Assembly: GCA_021234155.1 (NCBI GenBank)
Contig: JAJEKV010000005.1
Coordinates: 808,001 to 872,000, forward strand
Direction of reading: 5' to 3'
Length of the DNA stretch: 64,000 nt
Origin: Isoetes taiwanensis
Lineage: Eukaryota; Streptophyta; Lycopodiopsida; Isoetales; Isoetaceae
The notes under the pieces were generated by a model. It saw only the letters and a list, made by a program, of their open reading frames with translations. It did no database searches and was not told the origin of the DNA. Shown here in pieces: positions 1-9,979 of the stretch. The position numbers and the translations under genes are program-made. The number at the start of each line of letters is the position of its first letter. Within the stretch, counting starts at the first letter, position 1.

Positions 1-50
1 TAAAGCTTATATGTTAGATGTAATTCACTGTTGATTCTCTGCATGTGTAG

Positions 51-983
51 ATGTGGAGATGGGACGTTGGGACATCCTCCCCAGCGAGGTGAAGACTATC
101 AATGCCATAACATGAAGTTGCTTTTGAAGCAGCAACAGAAGGTATTGTGTGTTGTTTTGTAAGCATTGTTTTGTAAGCAGAAACACGTATAGCAACTCCA
201 TGGTAGGAAAGGAATGGTGATCCATGGGGGAACCCACGTGGGAGATGTTTTAGAATCTTATTATTCTATTTTATCAGTAAAAGTTCCATGCTCATGTTTC
301 AGATGCAGTAATTGCACTTTTCATTATGTCTCCAGGTTCTTTTGGGAAGATCTGATGTTGCTGGCTGGGGAGCATTTTTGAAGGTAAAATGCGGATTTTG
401 CTTTAGTTAATTTTTAGTTTTTAATGTGTAATTATTGCGCAGAGTCCAGTCAATAAACATGAATATCTTGGAGAGTATACTGGAGAACTTATATCGCATC
501 GGGAAGCTGATAAACGAGGGAAGATTTACGATCGGGAAAATTCCTCCTTTCTCTTTAATCTTAATGACCAGGTTAGAAAGATTTCGTCATTTAGGATACT
601 GTTGCAGAAGATTATACTTCTTATTTGTGTGCTTGTTGATGCAGTACGTCCTAGATGCATGTCGCAAAGGTGATAAACTTAAATTTGCAAATCATTCTCC
701 AAATCCAAATTGCTATGCAAAGGTAATAAATGTGTTTACTAGATGCTGAAAAACATTAGACCATGTGCTTTAATGGCTTGTTTTTATTGGTCAGGTCATT
801 ATGGTTGCTGGAGACCACAGAGTAGGTATATTTGCAAAAGAAAAAATAGGAGCTGGAGAAGAGCTATTCTATGATTATCGTTATGAGCCTGACCGTGCCC
901 CAGTATGGGCCCGAAAACCAGAAGATGGCCCAAAGCATGATGATGTGGGCAATAGCTCAGGTCGGGCTCAAAAGACTGCATAA
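51..983 (+). CDS. Enhancer-of-zeste (CLF/EZ-type) H3K27 methyltransferase, C-terminal SET exons
   Basis: This is the 3' end of a plant E(z) gene, the catalytic subunit of PRC2, which trimethylates histone H3 lysine 27 in the nucleus. Five exons translate without a break: 51-141, 336-383, 443-571, 645-722 and 795-983. Every intron has GT and AG ends, and the introns are short (59-194 bp). The peptide starts at the end of the cysteine-rich CXC domain ([16 protein letters not shown]) and runs through the whole SET domain. Visible landmarks are [31 protein letters not shown], the cofactor-binding [13 protein letters not shown] and the catalytic-tyrosine segment [13 protein letters not shown]. The tail SSGRAQKTA resembles CURLY LEAF-type proteins more than MEDEA or SWINGER, as far as I can recall them. 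The first exon's preceding splice acceptor (AG at 49-50) is in the window; earlier exons lie upstream. Identification is very firm; the assignment to the CLF branch is less so. Confidence 0.96.
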
Positions 984-1063
984 CATTATGGATCGAAAAA
1001 TATTATAAAGATGGCAATTTCCACACAATTCTTCATAACTAGTCTTGTGTATATTGTCAGGTC

Positions 1064-1200
1064 AAATAGTGTGGTTGGTTCAATGCATTGCATGGTCAAT
1101 CTTTATGGGTTTGATTTGTGTCTAGTGCTGGTTAAATAGTGTGGTTGGTTCAATGCATTGCATGGTCAATCTTTATGGGTTTGGTTTGTGTCTAGTGCTG
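1064..1200. repeat. 70-bp tandem duplication in the E(z) 3' flank
   Basis: Two adjacent copies of a 70-bp unit. The stretch starting GTGGTTGGTTCAATGCATTG at 1071 recurs at 1141 and continues to 1200. I see one substitution (GAT versus GGT) between the copies, so the duplication is recent. It starts about 80 bp after the stop codon, so it probably lies in the 3' UTR or just beyond it. Confidence 0.9.
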
Positions 1201-1397
1201 GCCATGGGTCAAATTGGCCTATTGTTTTTTTCATTAGGAGATTGATAGTGATGCATGAGATGCATATTGCTGCTTTGCTCAATGTGCTTTACTTCAAAAA
1301 GGTTTTCAACGTCTTGAGCTAACATTTTGTTGTGGATGTTTTCACATAGGTTATGAATGTCTAGTCTAATTGGATATGTATTCATTAACGTGTAGGA

Positions 1398-1607
1398 ATG
1401 AGTGATGATGTTGCATCAATCGCACTTTCCGAGGAATCTATTACTCAAGATGAAGACGAGTTGGAGAGAGATCTGCTGCACCCTACAATTGAACAACGCA
1501 AAGTGGCGAAATGTGTTGCATTTGATCGAAGTGGTAGATTAAATGGTCAGATCTATAAATCTTGTCCATGTATGTATTGTCGTGCTTGGATGAAGAGTCG
1601 GGGTTAA
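1398..1607 (+). CDS. Small hypothetical ORF, 69 aa, or an unrecognised exon
   Basis: An open frame of 69 residues starts MSDDVASIALSEESITQDED. It has an acidic first half and ends with a cysteine cluster (CPCMYCRAW). A TAG that could serve as an acceptor (GTGTAG) stands just before the ATG, so it could be a 3' exon rather than a separate gene. I do not recognise the family and see no neighbouring partner exon. Chance occurrence is quite possible at this length. Confidence 0.22.
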   Translation: MSDDVASIALSEESITQDEDELERDLLHPTIEQRKVAKCVAFDRSGRLNGQIYKSCPCMYCRAWMKSRG

Positions 1608-2981
1608 ATTAGCCAAATCAAATGCATTTGATTGAAGAGGACATTTATTTTGGTTGGAGTTATGGTCGAGTCCTACATTGTAAAGAGCTCTTGTGATTGG
1701 TTTTACAAATGATCGAGTGTGATATTAGAGTGAATGTTTAATTTTCAATGCTATTGTTGCCTTACTCTTAGTTAATAGAAGGACCAAGAATGTAGGCATA
1801 ATTAGCAAATGGAGCCATGAGCCATTTCAAAGGAATTGAAAGGAGCTTGGATCGAGCGGACCTCTTTCACTCGTGAATATGGGTAAGTCATTCACAACCT
1901 TATGTCCTTTATTCGATTAAAAAGCTCTTTGGTATATGCATGCTCATTGGGCAAAAAAAAAAAGGGGTAGTAAATGCTATTTTTCCCTCTATCCGTCAAC
2001 TGATGGTAGCCAAGACGATTGCGGAATGAGGTAATAGAATACAAAACTATTTTACATATTCTCTCCTATTCCCATGTGTAAAAACTGTCAGAACTTAGAG
2101 CCATACAAAACCATTGCGGGAACCAAGGTTTTGTATAACATTTTTTTTGACTCGAAAGTCCTTGAAAATGCTTATAGACCACCATTTATCCTTGAAAAAT
2201 TGATTCGTTACATATAGGCCTTTTTTACATGACGTGACTGTCCCATTAAGGCTTTTAATTGGTACATGCCATCAAGTAAAGAGTAATCGTTTTTGGAAGG
2301 AGCCATATAATCTTATATGGCTTTTGGGCTCTTCCGGAAATCCTCCGCCACAATTCAGCACAGCAATCCAAGGCTAACCAGATTGTCTTAAGAGAAGACA
2401 ATTGGATCCCACTCAAACATTATCTTACGAACTTTCGATGAGAGGAAGGGATCGTTTGTACACATAGATTGAGGTTGATTTTGAAGATCAAATTATGCTT
2501 TGTATCTAGATTTGAAACCTGATTTATGCCTTGTGGATAAATCTAAGTATATGAAGTAGGATTTGTTGCAATTTCGTAAATACTCCAACCAATTGGAAGA
2601 ATATGCTCAACCAATTGGAAGAATATGCTCATATCAAAACCTGGTCTGGTTGGAAACAGCTTATGAAAAAGACATTAATATAAGACATTAATATAAGACG
2701 TGTATTATATAAAGAGCATAGCAAGCATCAATAGTGGATCGTGGTCCAATAGTGTTTTATGTTTAAGACATGTCCAATGTATAGCATGGAGCTTAAATGG
2801 TGTCTTTATAGCAATGAGATGTTCATAAATCTGCATGATTATTTATTATCGTAGAAAAAGCCTTATTATTTGTTCCTAAAAGGAAATTTTTAGCAATCTT
2901 TCATATTTTTAATGGTCAACTCTAATGGGTTCATAACTCTAATGGGTTTATAAAAAAAAATTCTAAAAAGCTATCAGCCAT
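1608..2981. other. Intergenic, AT-rich, with short tandem duplications and one hairpin
   Basis: No gene recognised. It contains a 22-bp unit repeated directly at 2589-2610 and 2611-2630, a 14-bp unit (GACATTAATATAA) repeated at 2671-2699, and a perfect inverted repeat with 10-bp arms and a 2-bp loop at 2301-2322 (AGCCATATAA / TTATATGGCT). Confidence 0.6.
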
Positions 2982-4090
2982 TGTAACGAACCTAGTCGCT
3001 TCGACTAGCTTATAGTTGCATGTTCTAGTTGGCAGTATCGGATTGTGTTGATATGCTCTATGGGTGTGTTAGGGGCGCCATTTAAATCTAAATAAAATCT
3101 TTAGCTAAGGTAATTTAAAACCTTAATAAATTGAATGGAAAAAGTGTGAGCACTAAAATCGGGGAAGGAAGAATCATGGCTGCCAGCGGGAGGATTCCGC
3201 TCAGAGATACATGTGGCATGCCAAGGCACCATCTGGCATGATCCTGGGATTGTTCTTGCCAAGTGTTTTTAGAGCAAAAAGTATTTAAGAGCAGAAGGAG
3301 TAGCCGGATGGGCTAAAGGAGGAAGAAAGAGAATCGGTTGGGCTGATCAAATTGGAAGCAAAGCAAGGAAAACAAGAGACCAAAGCTTAACTCAGGTGGG
3401 GATTTGATCTTTGTATCGATTTTCGGCCTGATTGGGGAAGGATTATGTAGAGCTGAGTCTCTGAAGCATGCCGCCACCTGCCTGTAAGCCAAACTCCAGT
3501 TCGTAATAAAAATCTGTCATGACCCTTTGTTCTGTGCTTCCCAAATCTGGCAGACCGTGCTTGAATTCGGCCATCAAATCCAGTGAGCCTAAGCTTGCTT
3601 TGATCTGCTGTGAAATATTCCTTCTGTCTGCCTGTCTCCACTGCCATGGATAAATTTATAGTGCCGTTTTCTTTCTCTGATTCTTATGCTAGAGACCGTC
3701 TTTGCACTCTTAATGCGTTTTGGGAATGAATCCTTGCCTTGGGAGAGCTTGTAGAGCCAGTCGGCCAGCCAAAAAGGGGCCGCTGTTGGGCGCCCACGAC
3801 CTGCTTACAGTTATTTTTATGATTTCTATTAAAGGGGGATACCAGGGTCCGGTATCCCCAGACCATTAAAAACTTATTTTAAAGTTAAACCTTAACACTT
3901 TTAAGTTGATTATAAGTTAAAGTAAAACCCTTAAGTTGTCTACAAATTGTACCTCTACCAAACCGCTAGGCAAATAAGCCCCATAAGATCAAGATGCCCT
4001 TGAATGTTGTTGCCAGTCTAGGATTAGGGAAAAGAATCTGCCTAGCTAATAAATGACGTGGGATGCCTATGTGTGCATTTAAGATTGCTC

Positions 4091-4097
4091 TATAAAT
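4091..4097 (+). promoter_or_regulatory. Putative LTR TATA box
   Basis: CTATAAATA in a conserved block of the LTR. The mirror copy at about 5683-5690 reads CTATAAGTA. If the LTR is about 1.8 kb, this would place U3 at about 1.1 kb and put the small acidic ORF in the transcribed part. Confidence 0.45.
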
Positions 4098-4512
4098 ATG
4101 AATGGGGTATGGGGGCACCTTACGGAATTGTATTATGTATCTGAGATGGTATTATGGATGTAGTGCACTTGTATCAAGAATGTTGTGCATTTGCATTCAA
4201 CGGCCCACCTTCGGAGGGGTGGGGTGGCCGTGTAACTCCACATCCGTGCCAGATTGCCTGACGGACGAGTTGAGTCTTGTATGTACAGATGGAGAAAGTG
4301 GTCTCGTTGGGGTCGCCACCCAAGGATTACGCTTGGCATATAGTATGCATGGAAAATGGTAGTCATAGAATGTACGAACCTTGCAGGGGAGTATCAACGT
4401 ACCAGGTAAATCACGTATTATTGTTATTTTTATTGTTATGCATGAATTTGATGATCCCAATGTCCCTCCCCACTTAGTGTGGCTTAACCCCCGATGTTTG
4501 TTGTGTTGTAAG

Positions 4513-4779
4513 ATGGCACGTCCTAAAGCCACGATTGTGTTGGACCTAGACTCTTTTGTTACTTGGTGGTTCAATGAGACGGAGGCTGAGCCGGCTTTAA
4601 TGTCTAAGGAGCGAGTTTACGAGATCCTAATATCTTTGTTTAGGGAGTTGTATTATGCGCAAAGGCAACCCCAGATTGAGGCCCAAGGCCCAGAGACGGA
4701 TGAAGAGTCTTCCGAGGGTAGCTCTGACGACTCCTCCTCGGTCACTTCCGAGGAGGGGAAAGATCAAAGGGCCAATTAG
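4513..4779 (+). CDS. Small acidic ORF of element A, 88 aa, plus copy
   Basis: An open frame starts MARPKATIVLDLDSFVTWWF. It has a predicted helical middle (around KERVYEILISLFRELYYAQ) and a Ser/Glu/Asp-rich tail. The upstream frame also stays open for about 40 codons (open from 4381), so this ATG is a choice based on the block conserved with the mirror copy. The same ORF is preserved without indels or stops in the opposite arm. It lies inside an LTR or in the leader just after it. I do not recognise the family; it could be an LTR-borne accessory ORF or the start of a gag. No zinc knuckle is visible. Confidence 0.4.
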   Translation: MARPKATIVLDLDSFVTWWFNETEAEPALMSKERVYEILISLFRELYYAQRQPQIEAQGPETDEESSEGSSDDSSSVTSEEGKDQRAN

Positions 4780-4803
4780 GCATGGGTGACGGGGTGGCCT
4801 TGG

Positions 4804-4971
4804 GCCGTCGCACTAAATAACGCGAATAGAGACAATCAAATCGTGAACTTTCATTGATCAAGATTGGTTACAAATCAAATCGTTTACATATATAGGCCCA
4901 AGGCCACACATGCTTGAAAAAACTCACATTGCTTCCATATCACCATACACACCCATAATATACAAAAAACC
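4804..4971. repeat. Unique centre of the LTR palindrome
   Basis: About 168 bp separate the two inverted arms. On the minus strand it reads as the likely end of an LTR, with a CTATATATG stretch followed by CTTGATCAATGAAAG, a pattern often seen in R/U5 regions of plant LTRs. It probably belongs to the right LTR, with the left LTR truncated against it. Confidence 0.45.
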
Positions 4972-6812
4972 CCAAGGCCACCCCGTCACCCATGCCTAAT
5001 TGGCCCTTTGATCTTTCCCCTCCTCAGAAGTGACCGAGGAGGAGTCGCCAGAGCTACCCTCGGAAGACTCTCCATCCGTCTCCGGGTCTTGGGCCTCAAT
5101 CTGGGGTTGCCTTTGCGCATAATACAACACCCTGAACAAATATATTAGGATCTCGTAAACTCGCTCCTTAGACATTAAAGCCGGCTCAGCCTCCGTCTCG
5201 TTGAACCACCAGGTAACAAAAGAGTCTAGCTCTAACACAATCGTGGCTTCAGGACGTGCCAGCTTACAACACAACAAACATCCGGGGTTAGTCCACAAGG
5301 ACTAAGTGGGGAGAGACATTGGGATCATACATTCATGCATAACAATAAAAATAACAATAATACATGATTTACCTGGTACGTTGATACTCCCCTGCAAGAT
5401 TAGTACATTCTATGACTATCATTTTCCATGCATACTATATGCCAAGCGTAATCCTTAGGTGGCAACCCCAAGGAGACCACTCTCTCCATCTGTACGTACA
5501 AGGCTCAACTCGTCCGTCAGGCCATCTGGCACGGATGCGGAGTTACACGGCCACCCCACCCCTCCGAAGGTGGGCCGTTGAATGCAAATGCACAACATTC
5601 TTGATACAAGTGCACTACATCCATAATACCATCTCAGATACATAATACAATTCCGTAAGGTGCCCCCATACCCCATTCATACTTATAGAGCAATCTTAAA
5701 TGCACACATAGACATCCCACATCATATACTAGCTAGGCAGATTCTTTTCCCTAATACTGGACTGGCAACAACATTCAATGGAATCTTGGTCTCAAAGGTA
5801 GGGTTGCCTAGCAGTTGGTAGAAGGTAGCTAAAATTGACAAGAACACTTAAGGTTTTAAGCTTTAGCTTTATAGCAACTTAAGGGGTTAAACTTTAGCTT
5901 TAAAAATAAGGTTTTAAAGGTCTGGAGATACCGGACCCTGGTATCCCCCTTTAATAACAAAAAGAAAAACCTGTAACAGTTTCGTGGCCAGTTTCATGGG
6001 CGCCAACAGCGTCCCCTTTCTGCCTGGCCGACCAAATCTACCAGCTCGCCCAAGCCAAAGATGGATTTCGAAATTGATTTACATGCCGAAACTGATCTCA
6101 GGGCTTGGAATCAGGGCAAGAAAGTGGATCGGCAGATGAGTCCAAGGCAGAGAAGGCTACAAGAAAAATGGAGGTTTCTCACTGAAATGGGCTGCACAGC
6201 TTTGATTTCCAGGTTTTAGAGGCCGAATTCCATCAAGGTCTACTGGTTTAGGTTAATAGAGCAATTTACAAGAAGGCTTCTACCTCTAGGCTGATGTTTA
6301 GATCACAGGCTGATGGCGGCATGCTTCAGAAACTCAGCTCTACATAATCCGTCCCCAATCAGGCCGAAAATCAATACAAAGATCAAATCCCCACCCGAGT
6401 TAAGCTTGGTGTCTTGTTTTCCTTCTTATGCTTCCAATTTGGTCAGCCCAACCGATTCTCCTTACTCCCCCTGTAGCCCATCCGGCTACTCCTTCTGCTC
6501 TTAAATACTTTTTGCCCTAAGAACACTTGGCAAGATCAATCCCAGGATCAGGCAAGATGGTGAGTTTGGCATGCTACATGCATCTGTAAGCAAGATCCTG
6601 CCGCTATCTAGCAGCCACGATTCTTTCCTTCCCCTGATATAGTGTGCTCACTCTTTTAGCATTCAATTTATTAAAGTTTTAAGTTACCTTAGCTAAAGAT
6701 TTCATTTAGATTTAAACGCCCCCAACATACCCATAGAGTATATCAACACAATCCGATACTGACAACTAGAACATGCAACTATAAGCTAGTCTAAGCGACT
6801 AGGTTCGTTACA
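4972..6812 (-). repeat. Element A 3' LTR, copy 2 (minus orientation), right arm of the palindrome
   Basis: The reverse complement starts TGTAACGAACCTAG at 6812 and matches the left arm at 2982-4803 along its length, roughly 93-95% by eye. A local block around 5780-5810 is diverged. It directly follows a minus-strand pol end and the purine tract at 6813-6822, so it is the 3' LTR of that copy. Confidence 0.8.
4996..5262 (-). CDS. Small acidic ORF of element A, minus copy
   Basis: Mirror copy of the 88-codon ORF at 4513-4779. It has eight amino-acid differences, no indel and no stop. The first codon is CTG-like (Leu) instead of Met; in this copy an ATG 12 codons upstream (frame from 5298) would start it. 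The acidic tail (SSEGSSGDSSSVTSEEGKDQ) is retained. Preservation of the frame in both arms hints at past selection, or simply at a recent duplication. Confidence 0.38.
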   Translation of the reverse strand: MARPEATIVLELDSFVTWWFNETEAEPALMSKERVYEILIYLFRVLYYAQRQPQIEAQDPETDGESSEGSSGDSSSVTSEEGKDQRAN

Positions 6813-6822
6813 TTCTCACCTT
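6813..6822 (-). other. Polypurine tract of element A (minus copy)
   Basis: AAGGTGAGAA on the minus strand directly precedes the LTR start TGTAACG. This is the expected plus-strand primer site of an LTR retrotransposon. Confidence 0.75.
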
Positions 6823-6829
6823 GTAAAAA

Positions 6830-7516
6830 TCAACTCATGTCCTCATGAGTTATGGGAAAGGTCAGATATAACTTCTTGAACTTGTCAGCGTCTTCCCATG
6901 TCGCATCCTCTTGTGGATATCCTGCCCATTGGACTAGGTATTTCTCGATGGTGCGATTCCTCAGTACCCTATCAACTCGCAAAATTGTTTGAGGCTTTAC
7001 TGCGAGTGTCTCTTCTACGGCAACCAAGTTATCCTGTGGCAGGATATGTGATGGATCGCTGAGATACTTGCGTAAGTTGCTGACATCGAATATATTATGG
7101 ACCTTGACGTCAATAGGCAATTCCAGACGGTATGCGGCCTTGCCGATCCTCTGTATGATTTTAAAAGGACCCGCATATCTAGGTGCTAGTTTGCCAGCTT
7201 TCTTAAACTTCAAAGTACCCTGCTTAGGGTTAATCTTTAGGAACACCATATCATTCTCTTGGAATTCTAAAGGTCTTCTCCGTTTATCAACATATTGCTT
7301 TTGTCGGTTCTGTGCTTTGGCAATATTTTGTCTAATAAAGCGGAGCTGCGTGTCAATATCCTCCCCCATGGTCTGGACCGAATCAACTTTACACTGCTCC
7401 ATAGATGGAATCTTTAAAATAGGTGCATGCGTCAGGGCATCTTTTAAAATTTGAAAGCTTTGGTCACATATCTCTGACCATTGGAATGCTAAATCTTTTT
7501 GAAGTAGAGTGGTCAA
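6830..7516 (-). pseudogene. Chromovirus pol remnant: RT end fused to integrase C-terminus and chromodomain
   Basis: An intact 228-aa frame on the minus strand. Residues 1-40 are the end of a Ty3/gypsy reverse transcriptase (LQKDLAFQWSEICDQSFQIL, then DALTHAPILKIP). From about residue 41 it jumps into the integrase C-terminal region (RQKQYVDKRR, KAGKLAPRYAGPFKI, AYRLELP). It ends in a chromodomain (residues about 178-215, YLVQWAGYPQEDATWE). RNase H and the integrase catalytic core, normally about 600 residues, are missing between the two halves. The element is therefore an internal-deletion derivative that could not integrate on its own. The stop lies close to the polypurine tract, as is usual for chromoviruses. 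Confidence 0.9.
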
Positions 7517-8980
7517 TAGAGCTGCTTTCCTGGAAAAATGCTTTATAAACTTGTGATAATATCCAGCTAATCCTATGAATGCCCGGATTTCCCTGACAGA
7601 TTGAGGTTGTGGCCATTCTTGTATAGCTTTTACCTTTCAGATCCGCCAATTCCCTTGCTGGAGACAACATGGCCTAAATAAATCAATTGCCTTGAGCAAA
7701 ATCAAGATTTGGAAAGCTTACCATAAAGCTTATGTTGCTCTTAAGAGTTTCAAACCGAAAGATATGTTCAACATGCTCTTCAAGTAAGCTTTTGGAATAA
7801 ATCACGTAAATATCACAAAAATACAAGCAATAAATTGGTCAAGATGAGCTCAAAAATATCATTCATAAGCCTCATAAAGTGGTTGGTGTATCGATAAGCC
7901 CAAATGGTACACACAAATTCATAATGGCCATATCTCGCGCGGTGCGCTTAGAGATATCCTTCTTCCTTAATCCGGATTCGTGGTAGCCGACGCAAGTCAA
8001 TCTTTTGAAAAGAACTTTGCTACCACTTAATTGATCAAAGAGATCATCCACTGCGGCAAAGCACATAACTATTCTTGATAGTTACCGACTAACAGCGATG
8101 GGCCTACACACAAACGCATCTCCATCCTTCTTCTTTAATAAGACAGAGCTCCAAATGGAGATGTGCTAGGCCTAATAAAGCCTTGCTCTACCAATTCTTC
8201 AAGTCGCTTTTAAGCTCACTATATCTCTACCACGCTAAGCGGCATGAGGTCGCTGGCGGTGAGATCCCAGAAGCAATTCAATATCATGATTCACCTCAAT
8301 TAAAAGGGAGGTACTGTTAACTTGTCGTGAAACACGCCCCCTAATTCTTCTAACACCTCTCAATAGCTTTGGAATAATAGCTTCTTGCATGCAGCCTTTA
8401 CTTATCATTCCAACATACATGATTCTCCTTTATGCTAAGCTTTTGCTTGGTGTGTCAACACTAAAAGGCTCAGAGAGTATAGGGCGTTACCCAATCTCTT
8501 GATAGAACCATTTGACAAGGTGCAAAGGACACTTTTGCCTTTACAATAATGTAGGTTCCCACGGCTTTTAACCACGATATCCCCGAGAATTAAATCATAC
8601 TTACTAAGATCAAGGACTTCAAAGTTAGTATGAAACTTTATCCCACGTGAAGCTTAAAGTCCAAAGCAGGGAATCCATCCGACATCATAATCACACCATC
8701 TCAACTCTACGTGATCTAGGATTCGCGGCAATGATGTTTAAACCATCCGGAGCAAGCACCTAGGGCTTAAATAAAATTGTGTGTGCTACCACTGCCAATT
8801 GAAAATGAAAGGTTGTGTTCAATGCTACCCCGGTGATGATTAACGCCAAGAGTAATGTAATTTCAAACAGATCTCCACCAATGGTGTACATGCACGCGAT
8901 ATCCGGGTTAAGTTTCGCTTTCATTGACAGCGCGCGGAGCCAGGTAGTTTTCTTCAGATGTATTTCCAGCACAGGTCTAC
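7517..8980 (-). pseudogene. Degraded reverse transcriptase and protease of element A
   Basis: These are frameshifted continuations of the pol at 6830-7516. 7530-7670 carries the RT thumb region (frames spelling IRAFIGLAGYYHKF with one shift). 7872-8066 holds DDLFDQLSGSKVLFK and PFGLIDTPTT, matching the RT palm before the catalytic block. Around 8120-8330 are remnants of SPFGA and of the RT linker (EVNHDIELL). Around 8560-8620 is a YDLILG block of the gypsy aspartic protease. No single frame is open, and the YxDD active-site region is not readable. This stretch is visibly noisier than the sequence below 7.6 kb. Confidence 0.75.
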
Positions 8981-9560
8981 TAATATTTCGCGTATTTCGC
9001 GCCGTTTATTCTGCCTCTCGTTTCGGGCGAAGTTGCGGTCTCAGATAAGCTCTTTGTTACTTTAGGATAACGAAGCTGAATATGCGATCCTCCTCGAGTA
9101 GGGACGTGGTATTTCCAGTATCTCCTTTAAACCGCGAAAAGATTCTCTCTCGCTGGCGAGGGTATTCCTTTGCGGTTTCTCTCTACGGTGATCCAACTCG
9201 ACTTGCTCTTTGAACTTGAGACTCCTGATAGCTTCTTTCTAAGCCGATAGTTACCCTCCAACCAACAAGTCAACCTCGCTTGAGCCTTACCTAATAAAAT
9301 CCTATCACTAATTGGCGCTTCACCGCCATAGTGGGTCCATGACGTTGCAAATGCCCTAAATGCATTGGCGCATACTTCTACCGTGATCTTCTTGAACCAA
9401 ATTAAACTTGTTCACCGCTTCTTAGCCGAACCCAACAAAATAATGGAGTTTAAATGCTACCTTGACTCCATGTGATCCGCTCGAAAGATGGTTAGCCTTT
9501 ATACTCTTCCCACCGTGACTACGGTCCAAGCACGTAAAGACGAATGGCTGCTCAATAGCT
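8981..9560. other. Probable degraded gag region or junction of element A
   Basis: No clear domain. Minus-strand frames between 9060 and 9480 have scattered gag-like words but nothing I would rely on. Somewhere near 9.55 kb the minus-strand element meets a plus-strand element fragment. Confidence 0.3.
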
Positions 9561-9564
9561 CGCA

Positions 9565-9960
9565 AGTTTCTTGGGAAGTTTAAGAAAGCCGGCAAACTAG
9601 CACCTAAATATGCGTCCTTTTAAAATCATATACAGAGGATTCCAAGCAGCGTCGCGATACCGGCCTCGAATTGCCTATTAACGCCAAGGTCCATAATGTA
9701 TTCCATAACAAGAACTTACGCTAAGTATCTCACCGATCCATCACATATCCTCGCCACAGATAACTTGTGGTTGCGCATAGCACACTCCCCGCCAGCAGCC
9801 TCAAACAATTTTGGGAGTTGATACTAGGCATCGAGGAACGCGACCATCGGTGAAATACCTAGTCCAATGGACGATATCCGCAAGAGGATGCGATATGGGA
9901 AGATTTAATAAAGTTCAAGAAGTTATATCCCATCTTCCCATAACTCATGAGGACACGCGC
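9565..9960 (+). pseudogene. Truncated plus-strand copy of integrase C-terminus and chromodomain
   Basis: Frameshifted plus-strand sequence that repeats the end of the pol at 6830-7200 in the opposite direction. Recognisable pieces are KFKKAGKLAPKYA near 9580, a chromodomain block reading KYLVQW near 9865, and the shared end CATAACTCATGAGGACA near 9940. It is followed by the same polypurine tract and LTR. Everything upstream in this copy is missing. Confidence 0.8.
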
Positions 9961-9969
9961 TGATTTTAC

Positions 9970-9979
9970 AAGGTGAGAA
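9970..9979 (+). other. Polypurine tract of element A (plus copy)
   Basis: AAGGTGAGAA stands immediately before TGTAAC, identical to the tract at 6813-6822 on the other strand. Confidence 0.75.

Larger units (their letters stand above)
2982..4803 (+). repeat. Element A LTR, copy 1 (plus orientation), left arm of a large palindrome
   Basis: This starts TGTAACGAACCTAG. The same start occurs on the minus strand at 6812 and, degraded, on the plus strand at 9980. At those two sites a purine tract (AAGGTGAGAA) and the end of a gypsy pol stand directly before it, which is what identifies the sequence as an LTR start. Homology with the third copy stops at about 3991 (ends GATCA), but homology with the right arm continues to 4803. 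The LTR is therefore either about 1.0 kb with extra duplicated flank, or about 1.8-2.0 kb with copy 3 truncated. A TATA box lies at 4091-4097. This copy has no pol or purine tract before it. Confidence 0.75.

Noticed and set aside
4102-4574. Overlapping ORFs on both strands in the LTR (86, 77 and 125 aa)
   Set aside because: Mirror shadows occur in the other arm and none has a known motif; probably LTR sequence open by chance.
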